From assembly GCA_964535025.1 (NCBI GenBank), contig CAZHRW010000198.1, forward strand, positions 7,520 to 71,519: a stretch of DNA of 64,000 nt, in the 5' to 3' direction. How positions within the stretch are numbered: position 1 is the stretch's first letter; each line of letters opens with the position of its first letter. Below are positions 45,177 to 54,491 of the stretch, in pieces. A program made the position numbers and the translations under genes. Source of the DNA: JAAYZK01 sp964535025. GTDB lineage: Bacteria > Planctomycetota > Phycisphaerae > SM23-33 > FEN-1343. The notes under the pieces were generated by a model, which saw only the letters and a program-made list of their open reading frames with translations, searched no databases and was not told the DNA's origin.

Positions 45177-46415
45177 ATGCACCCGCTGTTGGTGGACTTG
45201 TCACAGTTCAAGCCGTTCGGCCTCTCGCCGGAGTCGATGGCCGTCCGCGTGGCCGTGTTCGTCCTCGTCGCCATCGGTGCACACCTGCTGACGACCGGCT
45301 TGGTCCGCCGTACGCGAGGACGGCCGCGCTGGTGGACCGATCCGGCGGCGTGGGCCATGGTCGCGGGTCTGGCGGTCATGGTGGCGGCGCTGGTGTGGGT
45401 CGTCTCCCGCGTGCACAGCTATGGGCTGATGCTTGCGCTGGGGTTCCTCACCGCCATGGCGCTGACCCGCCGGCGCCTGCGGCGCTGCGGGGAAGACCCT
45501 GACTGGGTCAACCCCCTGGCGATTCTCGCCCTGACCGCCGGCGTCATCGGGGCGCGCCTGGCGTACGTGATCCAGTTTTCCGATCGGTTCAGGCCGCTCG
45601 GCGAGGGGGGGCTGGTGGACGTGCTCAAGCTCACCAGCGGCGGGCTGGTCTTCGACGGCGGCCTGATCCTCGCCGTCGTGACCGTGTTGGTCTTCCTGCG
45701 GGTCAAGAAGCTGCCCGTGCGTCGATTCATGGATATCCTGGCCATCAGCGCCATGGTGGGCCTGGCGTTCGGGCGGGTGGGCTGCTTTCTCAACGGGTGC
45801 TGCTTCGGCGGCAGAGTCCACGCGGAATTCCCCCTGGCAGTTCAGTTTCCCTACGCGAGTTCGCCACTGATCTATCCGCACGACGAGGGCGAAAACCCCT
45901 ATCCGCCCAGCGCGAGGATCTCCCTGGTCTACGCCCACCAGTTTGAGCACGACGCGGATCTGGTCGTGCCGTCGGAACTGACGGCCGGGCGGCTGCTCAA
46001 AGCGCCCCGCGACCTGGCCACGCCGGCCGAGTGGAAGGTCGCCCGCGAGACCAGGTCGCTGCCGGTGCATCCGGCCCAGGTGTATGCCATCGTCAACGCG
46101 TTGATCCTGGCGTCGCTGCTGGCGGCGATCTTCCGTCTGCGCACCCGCGAGGGGCAGGTCTTCGCCTGGCTGCTGATCCTCTACCCGATCACCCGCTTCA
46201 TGCTGGAAATCATTCGCGACGATACCCCCAATGGGTTGATGACCCTGACCGTGGCGCAGATGAAGTGCGTCGGCCTGGTGGCCCTCGGCGCAGCACTGCT
46301 GGTGGCGCTGCGACGTCTGCCGGCGCGGAGCGGACCGCTGGGGCTCGAACGCGCCGCCGCCGAGGCCGCCGACGGGCCGCAGGCCCCGCGGCCGGGCCAA
46401 AGGAAACGAATGTGA
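45177..46415 (+). CDS. lgt: Prolipoprotein diacylglyceryl transferase with extra N-terminal helices
   Basis: A 412-residue membrane enzyme that adds diacylglycerol to lipoprotein cysteines. Core motifs: 'HSYGLMLALGFL', 'GARLAYVIQF', 'GGLVFDGGL', 'GRVGCFLNGCCFGG' and 'HPAQVYAIVNALIL'. About 80 residues with two hydrophobic segments precede the usual start of Lgt, and a loop of about 60 residues is inserted after the 'GRVGCFLNG' motif; both make it longer than E. coli Lgt (291). AGGAG lies 6 bp before the ATG and 3 bp after panD. Overlaps the next gene by GTGA. Confidence 0.9.
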   Translation: MHPLLVDLSQFKPFGLSPESMAVRVAVFVLVAIGAHLLTTGLVRRTRGRPRWWTDPAAWAMVAGLAVMVAALVWVVSRVHSYGLMLALGFLTAMALTRRRLRRCGEDPDWVNPLAILALTAGVIGARLAYVIQFSDRFRPLGEGGLVDVLKLTSGGLVFDGGLILAVVTVLVFLRVKKLPVRRFMDILAISAMVGLAFGRVGCFLNGCCFGGRVHAEFPLAVQFPYASSPLIYPHDEGENPYPPSARISLVYAHQFEHDADLVVPSELTAGRLLKAPRDLATPAEWKVARETRSLPVHPAQVYAIVNALILASLLAAIFRLRTREGQVFAWLLILYPITRFMLEIIRDDTPNGLMTLTVAQMKCVGLVALGAALLVALRRLPARSGPLGLERAAAEAADGPQAPRPGQRKRM

Positions 46416-47347
46416 GCGAACGGTTCGGCTTGATCCAGGATGTCCCGACGACCGCCGAGACGGCCGACCCGGTGGCGGTCGCCGAGGCGCCCGTCGCACT
46501 GAGCGAACCTCAGGTCCGCGCGTGGATCGTCCGCTCGCGGTCCCGCTCGGGGCGAACGTGGTGGTGGCGGCGGTGGGGCCTCCTGGTTGCGATGATCGCC
46601 GCCGTCGTGCTGGTCGTCAACACCGACGAAGACGCCTCGCTCGCCCGCCATCTGCTGCCGGTGGGCATCATGGTCGCCGTGCTGGCCGTCAGTGCGCTGT
46701 TCGCCCGCCAGGTGCGCCGGCTTCAGCGGTTGTACGGCCGGGCCCTCATGCAGATGCAGTTGCGACAATGGCCGGCGGCGCTGGCGGCGATGGAGCAGTT
46801 GATGCGGCGGCCGATCGACGCGCCCGACGTGCGGTCGGCGGCGCTGCTGTGGGCGGCCGAACTGGCCACGCGGGCCGGCCAGCACGACGCGGCCGTCGCG
46901 GCCCTGGACGAGGTGCTGGCCCTCGACGCCAATGAGCACCATCGCCAGAGCGCCCAGACCGAAAAGGCCCTGGCGCTGCTCCGCGCCGGGCGCCTGGCCG
47001 AGGCGGCCGAACTGCTGGACACCTTCCGGACGGTCGTCTTCCACGAACCGATGGCCTCGGTCGCCGAGGTGGGGCACCTGTACCATCTGATCCGCACTCG
47101 CGCCTTCGACGCCGCGGTCGCCCGGGCTGACGCGCTCGGCCGCCGGGCCCGCAAGGTGTTTCAGCGCCAGGCGGGCTACGTGTACGGGCTGATCGCCCTG
47201 GCCCTCGAACAGGCCGGCTACGGCGACCGGGCCCAGGCCTACTACGAGTGCGCGACACGCCTGATGAGCCCCGATGAACTGGCCCGCCGGTTCGCCGAGT
47301 TGGCCCCGTTGGCCCAGCGTCTGACCCCCGCCAGGAGCCCCCTATGA
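46412..47347 (+). CDS. Membrane protein with TPR-like domain
   Basis: A 311-residue protein. A soluble N-terminus of about 50 residues is followed by two adjacent transmembrane helices ('WGLLVAMIAAVVLVV', 'LLPVGIMVAVLAVSALFA'). Then come about 200 residues of TPR-like helix pairs ('QWPAALAAMEQLMRR', 'GQHDAAVAALDEVLALDANEHH', 'GRLAEAAELLDTFRT'). With both helices close together the TPR part should face the cytoplasm. The GTG start overlaps the lgt stop, so it is translated with Lgt. No family recognised. Confidence 0.72.
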   Translation: MSERFGLIQDVPTTAETADPVAVAEAPVALSEPQVRAWIVRSRSRSGRTWWWRRWGLLVAMIAAVVLVVNTDEDASLARHLLPVGIMVAVLAVSALFARQVRRLQRLYGRALMQMQLRQWPAALAAMEQLMRRPIDAPDVRSAALLWAAELATRAGQHDAAVAALDEVLALDANEHHRQSAQTEKALALLRAGRLAEAAELLDTFRTVVFHEPMASVAEVGHLYHLIRTRAFDAAVARADALGRRARKVFQRQAGYVYGLIALALEQAGYGDRAQAYYECATRLMSPDELARRFAELAPLAQRLTPARSPL

Positions 47348-48219
47348 CCGGTGCGCAGGCTCAGGCTTTCACCGAGCAGCTCGCCCGCCAGTTGACCCTG
47401 GCCCGCGCGGTCCGCGCGGGGCTGATCGCCCTGGCGGTCGGGGCGGTGCTCCAGACGTTCAGCATCTTGCTGCCGCTGAGCGAGGGGGCCAACATGGTGG
47501 TCCTGTTGGCGGCGGGGGGCGCCTGGATCCTCCTGTCGGGCTCGGGGGCCGTGGCGACGAAGCTGCTGCAGGCCGCGTCGGCCCACGTCGCGGCCGAACG
47601 GTACGATCTCGCCCAGCGGGCGCTGGTGGCGGCGGCAATGCGATTCAACTTCCAGCCGGCGCCGCGCCTGACGGCGGTGCAGCATCTGGCGACGCTGCTG
47701 CACGAGGCCCGCCAGTACGCCTCGGCGGCCCAGCTCAGCCGCTTCCTGATCAGCCACGCTGTCCGCGTTCGCAACCTCCGCCGTTCGTTTGACCGGGCCG
47801 GACGGCTCCTGCTGGCCGACTGCGAGGTGATGCAGGGCCGTTTGCATGAGGCGTACGAGCAGTTGTCGATCCTCTACCAGTCCGGCCGAACGCTCAGCGA
47901 ACAGTTGGCGCTGCTGCCGGTGGAATGCTATTACGAGGTCTCGGTCGGCGCCTGGGACGGCCTGGCGGACGAGGCGCCGCGTCGCGCGCGGTTGACCGAG
48001 CTGATGGGGCCGATGCAGGCGGCCTCGACGCTGGCGTGCCTGGCGTTGGGCTGCGATCGGACGGGACGCGTTGACCAGCGGGACTGGCTCTGGCGCCAGG
48101 CCACCTTGCTGGTGGACCGTCACGTTCTCGTCGACCGCCTGCCGCGGCTGGAGGCGCTGCCGGCCTCGGCGGCGATGGTGCTGCCGTGGGAACGGACCGA
48201 AAGCGGAGAAACGCCATGA
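47344..48219 (+). CDS. Membrane protein with helical repeats
   Basis: A 291-residue relative in layout of the gene before it: two hydrophobic helices near residues 25-75 ('RAGLIALAVGAVLQTFSILL', 'GANMVVLLAAGGAWILLSG'), then about 200 residues of Ala/Leu-rich helices resembling TPRs ('ERYDLAQRALVAAAMRFNF', 'RQYASAAQLSRFLIS', 'GRLHEAYEQLSILYQSGRT'). ATGA overlaps on both sides show that the three proteins are made together and may form one complex. Function unknown. Confidence 0.7.
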   Translation: MTGAQAQAFTEQLARQLTLARAVRAGLIALAVGAVLQTFSILLPLSEGANMVVLLAAGGAWILLSGSGAVATKLLQAASAHVAAERYDLAQRALVAAAMRFNFQPAPRLTAVQHLATLLHEARQYASAAQLSRFLISHAVRVRNLRRSFDRAGRLLLADCEVMQGRLHEAYEQLSILYQSGRTLSEQLALLPVECYYEVSVGAWDGLADEAPRRARLTELMGPMQAASTLACLALGCDRTGRVDQRDWLWRQATLLVDRHVLVDRLPRLEALPASAAMVLPWERTESGETP

Positions 48220-50567
48220 TGGTACGGATACTGACCGTGTCGGCTCTGCTGGCGGCGCCGCTGACGGCGGCGACCCGGCCGGCCGGCGACCCGGCCGCCG
48301 AGTCCCCGGCGGCGGCCCGCGCGCTGGCCGACGGGCTTGTCGGCGCGGCGGCGCCGGGCTACTTGCCCGAGGACGTGGCCGCCTCCCTGCGCCGGGCCGT
48401 CGTCCTGACCGCCTTGGCGGTCCGCCTGGACCGCGACCACGCCCGCGCCTGGCGGGTCCGCGCCGAGGCGCTGAACGCCCTGGACGACTATGCCGCCGCC
48501 GCCGAGGCCGAGGCGCACCTGCTTCGCCTGGGCAAGGGGCGCGATTACGGCGCCGGCGCCCGCCACATCCGCTACCGGCTGGCGGCGCTGGACACCGCCG
48601 AGCAGCGCGTGTCGATGCTCGAGCGGCTCGCCGCGGATCCGTCGTGGTCCGAGGCCTTGCGCGCGTTGGCGGTGGCGAATCTCGGCGCCGTCGCCGAAGG
48701 CCGCGGGCGGATGGACGAGGCCCTGGCGCTCTACCGCCGCGCGCTGACGCTGGACGCCACGCAGCAGGCGGCCCTGGGGGGGCAGGCACGGCTGTCGGGC
48801 GAGACGGGGGCGACGGCGCGGACCGAGGTGTCGCTGGGGCTGTTGCGGGGCAATCCGCTGGCGATCAACGTGGCGTGGGAGACCGGCCAGATCTGTCGCG
48901 ACGTGGGCCTGCATGCCCAGGCGGTGGGTTTCTACGATTACGCCGCCGCCGTCGCCGGCGCCACGGGCCGGTCGGTCAGCCGCGTCTTTCAGCGGGACCA
49001 CCTCGACGCCCTCATCGACGCCGGGGCCTACCGCCGCGCCACGAGCGAGTTCACCGCCATCATCGGCGAGCAGCTCACCGACGTGACGATGGCGACACTG
49101 CTGCTCGAAGCCCACCGCAAGCTCGGCGACGCCGAGCAGGTTCAATCGCTCTTGGAGCGGCTCAAGGACGCCTACGAACCCCTCGAGGCGGCGGCCCGGG
49201 CCGACGGGACGATGGCGGCGGAGGCGGCGTGGTACCACCGAATCTGCCGTCAGCGGCACCGCACGGCGATGAACTGGGCGGCCCTCGCACTGAGGGCGGC
49301 GCCGGACGATCCGCTGGTTCGGCGGGTGTGGGCGGTAACGCACCTGCGAAGTGACCAGGCCGATCGGGCGCGGGAGATGCTCAAAACGCTCGCCGCCCAC
49401 GATCTCGATGCGGTGACGGCCCTGCTCGACGATGCCCTGCTCCGCGGGGACCGCGACGCCGCGGCACGCTGGCTGGAGACGGCCGGGACCTTCAGCCGGC
49501 GCGGGGCGGCGTGGCGCCGCCTGCTGGAGGTCGTCGACAAGCATAAGAGCTCACCGCCGCCGCCGATGCCCGCCGCCGACGAAGTCCAGGCCCGCGTCGA
49601 GACCTTCCTCGATGGGCCCACCCTGGCGATAGGCCGCGCGCCGCACAAGGCACTGGGCGTAACGGTCGAGCCGGTCGCCGCCCGGATCCACCCCGGCACC
49701 GATCCGGCGGTCGTCGTTACGCTGACCAACCTGACCTCGGCGCCGGTGCCGATCGGCGAGTGGGGGCTGCTGGAGAGCCGGGCGATGCTCACGGTGCGGA
49801 TGACCGCCCCGGACGAAGGGCGGCAGTGGACCCAGCAGGTTCCCGTCGCCTGGCCGGCGCCCCGCTGGCTGGCCGGCGGCGAGTCGGTCCGCCAGGTGGT
49901 CTCGCTCAACACCGGCGAGGTCCGCCGGGCGATGAGCTACCGCCCCCTCAGCCGTCTGACGTTCTCGGTCGAGACGATCCTCGAACCCGTGCGACGCAAC
50001 GACCAGCTCGTCTCGGGTCTGCCGGCCCTGACGGTCGAGCCGGCGACGATTGTCCGACAGCCGCTGCTGGACGACCAGACGCCCACGGCTTACTACGAGG
50101 CGCTCAAGGAGCTCGTCGGCCGGTTGACGGGCGAGGATCCCGTCGAGGCGATGCGGGCGGCCGAGACGACGGTGTCGCTGCTGGCGCTGGCCGAGAAAAC
50201 CCGCGGCGGCGAAACCGGTCCGGCCGGCAAGCTGGGCAGCCACCTCCAGGAGTCGCACCTCCTGGCGATGCTCCGCTACGCTCTCCAGGAGGCCCACCCC
50301 GCCGTCCGCGCCCGCACGCTGGCGGCGATGGAACGCCTGACCCTCACGCCCCTGATGACCCGACTGGTCAGCCCCTGCCTGGGGCAGTCGTCCGGCACCG
50401 TCCGCGCCCTGGCCCTCCAGCGCCTCGTCGACGTCGCCGACGGCCAACCCACCCCCGCCCTGAAGGCCTTCGCCGAGAAAGACCCCGATCCGCTGGTCGG
50501 CCAAATGGCCGAGGCGCTGATGGGGACGACGGCCGAGGCCGAGGACACGACGGCGGACGGCGACTGA
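48216..50567 (+). CDS. Exported TPR protein with C-terminal HEAT-like region
   Basis: A 783-residue protein. The N-terminus 'MMVRILTVSALLAAPLTAA' looks like a signal peptide. Residues 40-420 are TPR-like ('LDDYAAAAEAEAHLLRLGKG', 'GRMDEALALYRRALTLDATQ'). A beta-rich middle part (about 460-650) resembles an Ig-like fold ('VVTLTNLTSAPVPIGEWGLL'). The last 130 residues form HEAT-like pairs ('AHPAVRARTLAAMERLTL', 'SGTVRALALQRLVDVADG'). Last gene of the lgt operon; probably works outside the membrane with the two preceding proteins. Confidence 0.72.
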   Translation: MMVRILTVSALLAAPLTAATRPAGDPAAESPAAARALADGLVGAAAPGYLPEDVAASLRRAVVLTALAVRLDRDHARAWRVRAEALNALDDYAAAAEAEAHLLRLGKGRDYGAGARHIRYRLAALDTAEQRVSMLERLAADPSWSEALRALAVANLGAVAEGRGRMDEALALYRRALTLDATQQAALGGQARLSGETGATARTEVSLGLLRGNPLAINVAWETGQICRDVGLHAQAVGFYDYAAAVAGATGRSVSRVFQRDHLDALIDAGAYRRATSEFTAIIGEQLTDVTMATLLLEAHRKLGDAEQVQSLLERLKDAYEPLEAAARADGTMAAEAAWYHRICRQRHRTAMNWAALALRAAPDDPLVRRVWAVTHLRSDQADRAREMLKTLAAHDLDAVTALLDDALLRGDRDAAARWLETAGTFSRRGAAWRRLLEVVDKHKSSPPPPMPAADEVQARVETFLDGPTLAIGRAPHKALGVTVEPVAARIHPGTDPAVVVTLTNLTSAPVPIGEWGLLESRAMLTVRMTAPDEGRQWTQQVPVAWPAPRWLAGGESVRQVVSLNTGEVRRAMSYRPLSRLTFSVETILEPVRRNDQLVSGLPALTVEPATIVRQPLLDDQTPTAYYEALKELVGRLTGEDPVEAMRAAETTVSLLALAEKTRGGETGPAGKLGSHLQESHLLAMLRYALQEAHPAVRARTLAAMERLTLTPLMTRLVSPCLGQSSGTVRALALQRLVDVADGQPTPALKAFAEKDPDPLVGQMAEALMGTTAEAEDTTADGD

Positions 50568-50577
50568 GGCGTCATCG

Positions 50578-51099
50578 TCAGAAGTCTTTCGAACAGCCGA
50601 TCTGCCGTGCGGGAACGCCGGCCATGACGGCGTAGTCGGGCGTGTCGGTGGTGACGACGGCGTTGGCGGCGATGAGGTTGGCACGGCCGATGCGGACGCC
50701 GGCGGTGACGGTAACGCCCGAGGCCAGCCACGTGCCGTGGGCGATGACGATGGGGCCCCGCTTGTGGGGCGCGCTGAAGTCGTCGCGTTCGGGGTTGAAG
50801 CGGTGGTCGCCGCCGGTGACGGTGCAGTGCGGGCCGATCAGGACGAGATCCTCCAGCGTGATGTGCCCGCCGCCGATGTAGGTCCACAGGCCGACGTAGA
50901 CGTCGTCGCCGATGACGAGGTTGTCCGGGTAGGGTAGCGTCGCCCCCGGCGCCAGCCGCAGCCGCTTGCCGCACGACTTGGTGTACGGCGCGACCAGCGC
51001 CCCGCGGCGGAGGTTGTCCTCGTCCTTGTTGCTCAGCAGAATGTAACGATCGAACTGGTCGCGGATCGCCGGGTCCAGCTCGTGGTGGGGCAGGGGCAT
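50578..51099 (-). CDS. Hexapeptide-repeat acyltransferase (maa/LacA type)
   Basis: A 173-residue left-handed beta-helix O-acetyltransferase. The Maa-type N-terminal helices are followed by hexapeptide coils ('VIGDDVYVGLWTYIGGG', 'LVLIGPHCTVTGGDHRF', 'IVIAHGTWLASGVTVTAGVRIG'), with a catalytic His in the 'GDHRF' loop, and the end 'VMAGVPARQIG'. It probably acetylates a sugar. GAGGTAG precedes the ATG. Convergent with the lgt operon; repeat copy C lies directly upstream. Confidence 0.85.
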   Translation of the reverse strand: MPLPHHELDPAIRDQFDRYILLSNKDEDNLRRGALVAPYTKSCGKRLRLAPGATLPYPDNLVIGDDVYVGLWTYIGGGHITLEDLVLIGPHCTVTGGDHRFNPERDDFSAPHKRGPIVIAHGTWLASGVTVTAGVRIGRANLIAANAVVTTDTPDYAVMAGVPARQIGCSKDF

Positions 51100-51149
51100 C
51101 GTTCTACCTCGTTGGTTCGCCCGGGAAGCTCAAAGCCAAGGCCCAGTCT

Positions 51150-51327
51150 AAAGCACGAAATCCGAAGCACGAAATCCGAAACAAACGGAAAAACGGACAA
51201 GACGGCAAGGCCCCGAACGGGCAAGCCGGAACGCAGCTTTTCGTCTGTCTGCCGTTTGTCTTGTCGTTTGTCCGTTTTGCTGTTTCGGATTTGTTTCGTA
51301 TTTCGAGCTTCGAATTTCGGATTTCTA
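51150..51327. repeat. Dispersed inverted-repeat element, copy C (long form)
   Basis: The left arm has two AAGCACGAAATCCG units then AAACAAACGG. The right arm has TTTCGGATTTGTTTCGTATT then TCGAGCTTCGAATTTCGG. The centre carries GACAAGACGGCAAGG and, further on, CTTGTCGTTTGTCCG, itself a nested inverted repeat. It shares arms with copies A and B and its centre with B. It ends on the last codon of the downstream gene (51325). Confidence 0.85.
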
Positions 51328-52443
51328 TCCACCACGCGCGGCGCGCACCAGGATGAGCGCCAGGTCGCTGATCGCCCAGATCTGGCGCAGCTCGTCGGCG
51401 ACGGCGCCGTCCTCGTTGAGCAGCAGCCCCGTGTCCGGATCGGCGAGCCGCTCGGCGACGAACCGCAGCCGTCGCAGGCCCGCGGCGGTCGCGTCGGCGA
51501 CGTCGGCGAGGGCGGCGGCGGCCGAGGGGAGCATCAGCAGTTGCGTCCCGACGAAATCCCTGCGGGCCTCGTGCGACCAGTCGAGCCGTCCGTCCTCGTC
51601 GGTGACGGCCGCCAGGGTCGCCATCGCGTCGGCCAGCAGCGCCGCCGGCATCGCGGCGGGGCGGGCACGGTAGAGCGGCTCCATGTACAGGGCCGTCATC
51701 GCCTGGTAGAGGATCGACTCGGCCGCCAGCCGCGAGCGGTCGTCGAGTTTCTCGTTGTAGACCCACCAGCCGTCGACGTGGGCGCCGAAGCGTGCGGCAA
51801 GGTTCCCCACGAACATCGCGGCCTGGTCGATCAGGACCGGTTCGCCGAGGATCGTCGCCCCGCGGCAGTAGGCGGTGATGGCCAGGGCGTTGCCGTTGAG
51901 GATGTCGACGGTCTGGTAATCGGCGGTCCGTCGCGCGCCGGGATGGTCGGGGTCGGCGGCGCGTTTCTGGATGATCCCGGGGTGGTCCGGCTGGTGCATC
52001 GTGTCGAGGAAGGCGATCGCCCGCCGCGTCGAGCGGAGGATCCCGTCGCGGACGTCGGCGGGGAGGGCGTCGCCGCCGAGGGCCAGGGCGTAGCTGTAGG
52101 TATCGAGCACGGTCCCCAGGTCGACCTGGTCGGTCTCCCACTGGCCGTAGTTCCATACGAACCGCCCGTCGTCGCCCTGGCGGTCCAGCGCGTGGCGCAG
52201 CAGCGCGGCGGCCACGTCGAGCCGCCCGGCCACGAGGAACCCCATCGCCACGTCGCACGTCAGGCGGCTCGACGGGGGCGTGTCGGCCGTCACCGTCAGC
52301 CGTTCGATCGCCGGGAACGTTCCGTAGGGCAGCCACGCCCGGTCGCCCTCCCAGGCCAGTCGCGGCTGGACGTAACCGATCAGCCCGTCCAGCAGCGGGC
52401 GGGCCAGGGGCGTCATCTCGCGGAGGTCGTCGGTGGCGGTCAT
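51325..52443 (-). CDS. Probable alpha/alpha-toroid glycan-active protein
   Basis: A 372-residue soluble protein made mostly of helices with aromatic, acidic loops: 'PRLAWEGDRAWLPYGTFPAI', 'DGRFVWNYGQWETDQVDLG', 'DGWWVYNEKLDDRSRLAAES' and 'EDGRLDWSHEARRDF'. This recalls the alpha/alpha-barrel of glycoside hydrolase or lyase-like proteins, but no named family is recognised. It starts on an ATGA overlap with the upstream Gfo/Idh gene, so both proteins probably work on the same sugar or polyol. Confidence 0.6.
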   Translation of the reverse strand: MTATDDLREMTPLARPLLDGLIGYVQPRLAWEGDRAWLPYGTFPAIERLTVTADTPPSSRLTCDVAMGFLVAGRLDVAAALLRHALDRQGDDGRFVWNYGQWETDQVDLGTVLDTYSYALALGGDALPADVRDGILRSTRRAIAFLDTMHQPDHPGIIQKRAADPDHPGARRTADYQTVDILNGNALAITAYCRGATILGEPVLIDQAAMFVGNLAARFGAHVDGWWVYNEKLDDRSRLAAESILYQAMTALYMEPLYRARPAAMPAALLADAMATLAAVTDEDGRLDWSHEARRDFVGTQLLMLPSAAAALADVADATAAGLRRLRFVAERLADPDTGLLLNEDGAVADELRQIWAISDLALILVRAARGG

Positions 52444-53588
52444 GGTGCGATGCCTGCCTTCTCCCACAGGGGCCGGACGTCCACGACCCGCCCGGTGTCG
52501 GTCGCCTCGTCGATGGCGAAGCACGTGATCGCCGAGCGGAGGCCCTCTTCCAGCGACGCGGCCGGGACGCCGCCGTCGCGCATGGCGGCGAGCAGTTCGT
52601 TGATGAGCACCGTGTCCCCGCCGCCATGGCCGCCGCCGGGGTTGTCGTAGAGGTGGCTCGGCTCGTTCCAGCCGATCCGTCGGACCTCGAGCTTGCCGGT
52701 GATCACGTCGGCGCGGATCGCCCCCTCGGTGCCGAGGAGGTACATCCGCCGTTCGGGCAGGCCGGCCAGGGCGCTGGCGTGGAACGTGGCGCGGACGCCG
52801 TTGGCGAACTGCATGATCGCCACCTGGTTGTCGAGGATGTCCTTGTCGGAGGTGAACGGGTCGGTGCAGTCGGTGTAGCGCTGCCAGAGGCTGAAGGCGG
52901 GAACGCCGGCGGGGTTGGGGCCGATCCGGTCGACCTCGCCGACGTGGGCCGGGACGAAGTAGTCCAGGCCGCCGAACCCCGCCACCGTCAGCGGCAGCGA
53001 CCCGACCATCCAGATCGCCAGGTCGATGTCGTGGCAGCATTTCTCCAGCAGGTGCGAGCCGGCGTACTTCGTCAGCCGTCGCCAGTCCTGGTGGATGAAC
53101 CCGCCGTGGTTGAATTCGAGCGTCTCGTTGAACTCGAAGCTGAGGATCCGCCCGATCGCCCCCTCGTCCAGCAGGCGTCGGATCGTGCGGTAGTGGGGGG
53201 CGTGGCGGAGCGTGAAGCCCATGTAGAACGTCCGGCCGGTGCGGTCGCGGGCGGCCTTCATGGCCAGGCAGTCGTCCAGCGTCGTCGCCAGCGGCTTTTC
53301 GCAGAAGACGTCCTTGCCCGCCTCCATCGCCGCGACGGCGTGCTCGCGGTGGAAGCAGTTGTACGACCCGATCATCACCCAATCCACGTCCGGCGCCGCG
53401 ACCAGCTCGCGGTAATCCTCGTACACCCTGGCCTGCGGGTTCAACGCCTGCTTCGACGCCTCGATCGACCGCGGCTGCGTGTCGCACAGGGCCGTGACGG
53501 TCACGTTCGGATCCCGCTGGATCAGCAGCCGCGCCAGCCCGCGCACGCGCCCGCCGCACCCGATGATGCCCACACCGACTGTACTCAT
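52440..53588 (-). CDS. Gfo/Idh/MocA family oxidoreductase
   Basis: A 382-residue NAD(P)-dependent oxidoreductase. The Rossmann motif is 'VGVGIIGCGGRVRGLARLL', the EKP motif 'FCEKPLATTLDDCLAM' lies near residue 97, and the catalytic-side His pair is in 'EKCCHDIDLAIWMVG'. It differs clearly from the other Gfo/Idh protein at 843-2105, so it is not a recent duplicate. AAGGAG precedes the ATG. First gene of a two-gene operon with the toroid-like protein. Confidence 0.88.
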   Translation of the reverse strand: MSTVGVGIIGCGGRVRGLARLLIQRDPNVTVTALCDTQPRSIEASKQALNPQARVYEDYRELVAAPDVDWVMIGSYNCFHREHAVAAMEAGKDVFCEKPLATTLDDCLAMKAARDRTGRTFYMGFTLRHAPHYRTIRRLLDEGAIGRILSFEFNETLEFNHGGFIHQDWRRLTKYAGSHLLEKCCHDIDLAIWMVGSLPLTVAGFGGLDYFVPAHVGEVDRIGPNPAGVPAFSLWQRYTDCTDPFTSDKDILDNQVAIMQFANGVRATFHASALAGLPERRMYLLGTEGAIRADVITGKLEVRRIGWNEPSHLYDNPGGGHGGGDTVLINELLAAMRDGGVPAASLEEGLRSAITCFAIDEATDTGRVVDVRPLWEKAGIAP

Positions 53589-53621
53589 GGGTCACTCCTT
53601 GGCTTGGTGAAGGATGCGTCG

Positions 53622-53650
53622 AGCATACGTGCCGCGCCGACGGAGGGCAA
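53622..53650 (-). promoter_or_regulatory. Predicted promoter of the Gfo/Idh-toroid operon
   Basis: On the minus strand TTGCCC and TATGCT are 17 bp apart (4/6 each), 34 bp ahead of the ATG at 53588. Confidence 0.45.
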
Positions 53651-53732
53651 CCCCCTTCAGGCCGGAGGTGTCAGACCTTGCGGTGCGGCGGCGGGGTACG
53701 GCGGGTCGGCCGCGTCCCATGAGCGTCGCCGC

Positions 53733-54113
53733 TCAGTTTTCCGCTTCCCACGCGTCCTCGTCCCACGCCTCGTCGTCGTCCTCGTCGTCTTCGGGGAACT
53801 CGACGGGCATCCAGTCGATGACGGTGCCGCCGCTGAGGGGGTAGTACGGGCTCACCAGCCAGTTGTGGCCGTCTTCCCAGGTGACGCGGAATTCGCGGAC
53901 GATGAACGTCTTGTCCTCGTGGATGTCGTACAGTTCGTCGTCGAGGTCCGGCACGGGGTCGAACAGGTAGAGTTGTTCGAGGACCTCGGCCTTCTTGTCC
54001 TCCGGGATGATGTACTCCTCGACGACCGCGTCGTGGACCTTCAGCGGCCGCGTGGGAAAGGGGAGCTTGGCGTCGGCGTTGAACCCGGCATGGCCATCAG
54101 CGGCTCGGATCAT
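53733..54113 (-). CDS. Small acidic protein of unknown function
   Basis: A 126-residue soluble protein. The centre has regular strands with aromatic residues ('VVEEYIIPEDKKAEVLEQLY', 'TFIVREFRVTWEDGHNWLVS') and the last 25 residues are almost all Asp, Glu and Trp ('EDDEDDDEAWDEDAWEAEN'). It matches no family I know. GGGAGA lies ahead of the ATG. The acidic tail is similar in character to that of the rubredoxin at 34407. Confidence 0.65.
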   Translation of the reverse strand: MIRAADGHAGFNADAKLPFPTRPLKVHDAVVEEYIIPEDKKAEVLEQLYLFDPVPDLDDELYDIHEDKTFIVREFRVTWEDGHNWLVSPYYPLSGGTVIDWMPVEFPEDDEDDDEAWDEDAWEAEN

Positions 54114-54314
54114 GGGTGTCTCCCTGTGTCGGTCGATGTGCTGCCTCCCGTCGTGAATAGGATCGAGTGGGGATTGTCCGCCCTTGTCGCCACGGCGTCA
54201 AGGGGTTCGGCGGCGTGGCGCGGGGGCGGGTGGGCGACCTCGTCAACCGCGTCGAGGCCTTAGCGAGACCTGCAGCGTTGCGATCATCATGAGGCGTCGA
54301 GCCTGTCCGCGGGT

Positions 54315-54491
54315 TCACAACCCGAGCTGCTTCTCGATGAGTCGGACCAGGCTCTCTTTGATCTCGGAGTGGCGAGGCACGGGCGCACGTCGGCCTGTGG
54401 AGGGATTGGCGTAGATGTCGTGCCGCTTGCCATGACGATGGAGATAGCAGCCGCGCTTAACAAGCGAGCGGATGAAGCTGCCTCGTTTCAC
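54315..54491 (-). CDS. hicA: HicA-family toxin (mRNA interferase)
   Basis: A 58-residue protein, short but clear: 'KRGSFIRSLVKRGCYLHRHG' then 'HDIYANPSTGRRAPVPRHSE' and 'IKESLVRLIEKQLG'. This is the double-stranded RNA-binding-like HicA fold, with the His-containing turn before 'DIY' as the likely catalytic site. HicA cuts mRNA and is blocked by HicB. It starts with GTG overlapping the hicB stop, so the antitoxin is made first. The lower GC of both genes compared with their neighbours suggests transfer. Confidence 0.88.
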   Translation of the reverse strand: MKRGSFIRSLVKRGCYLHRHGKRHDIYANPSTGRRAPVPRHSEIKESLVRLIEKQLGL

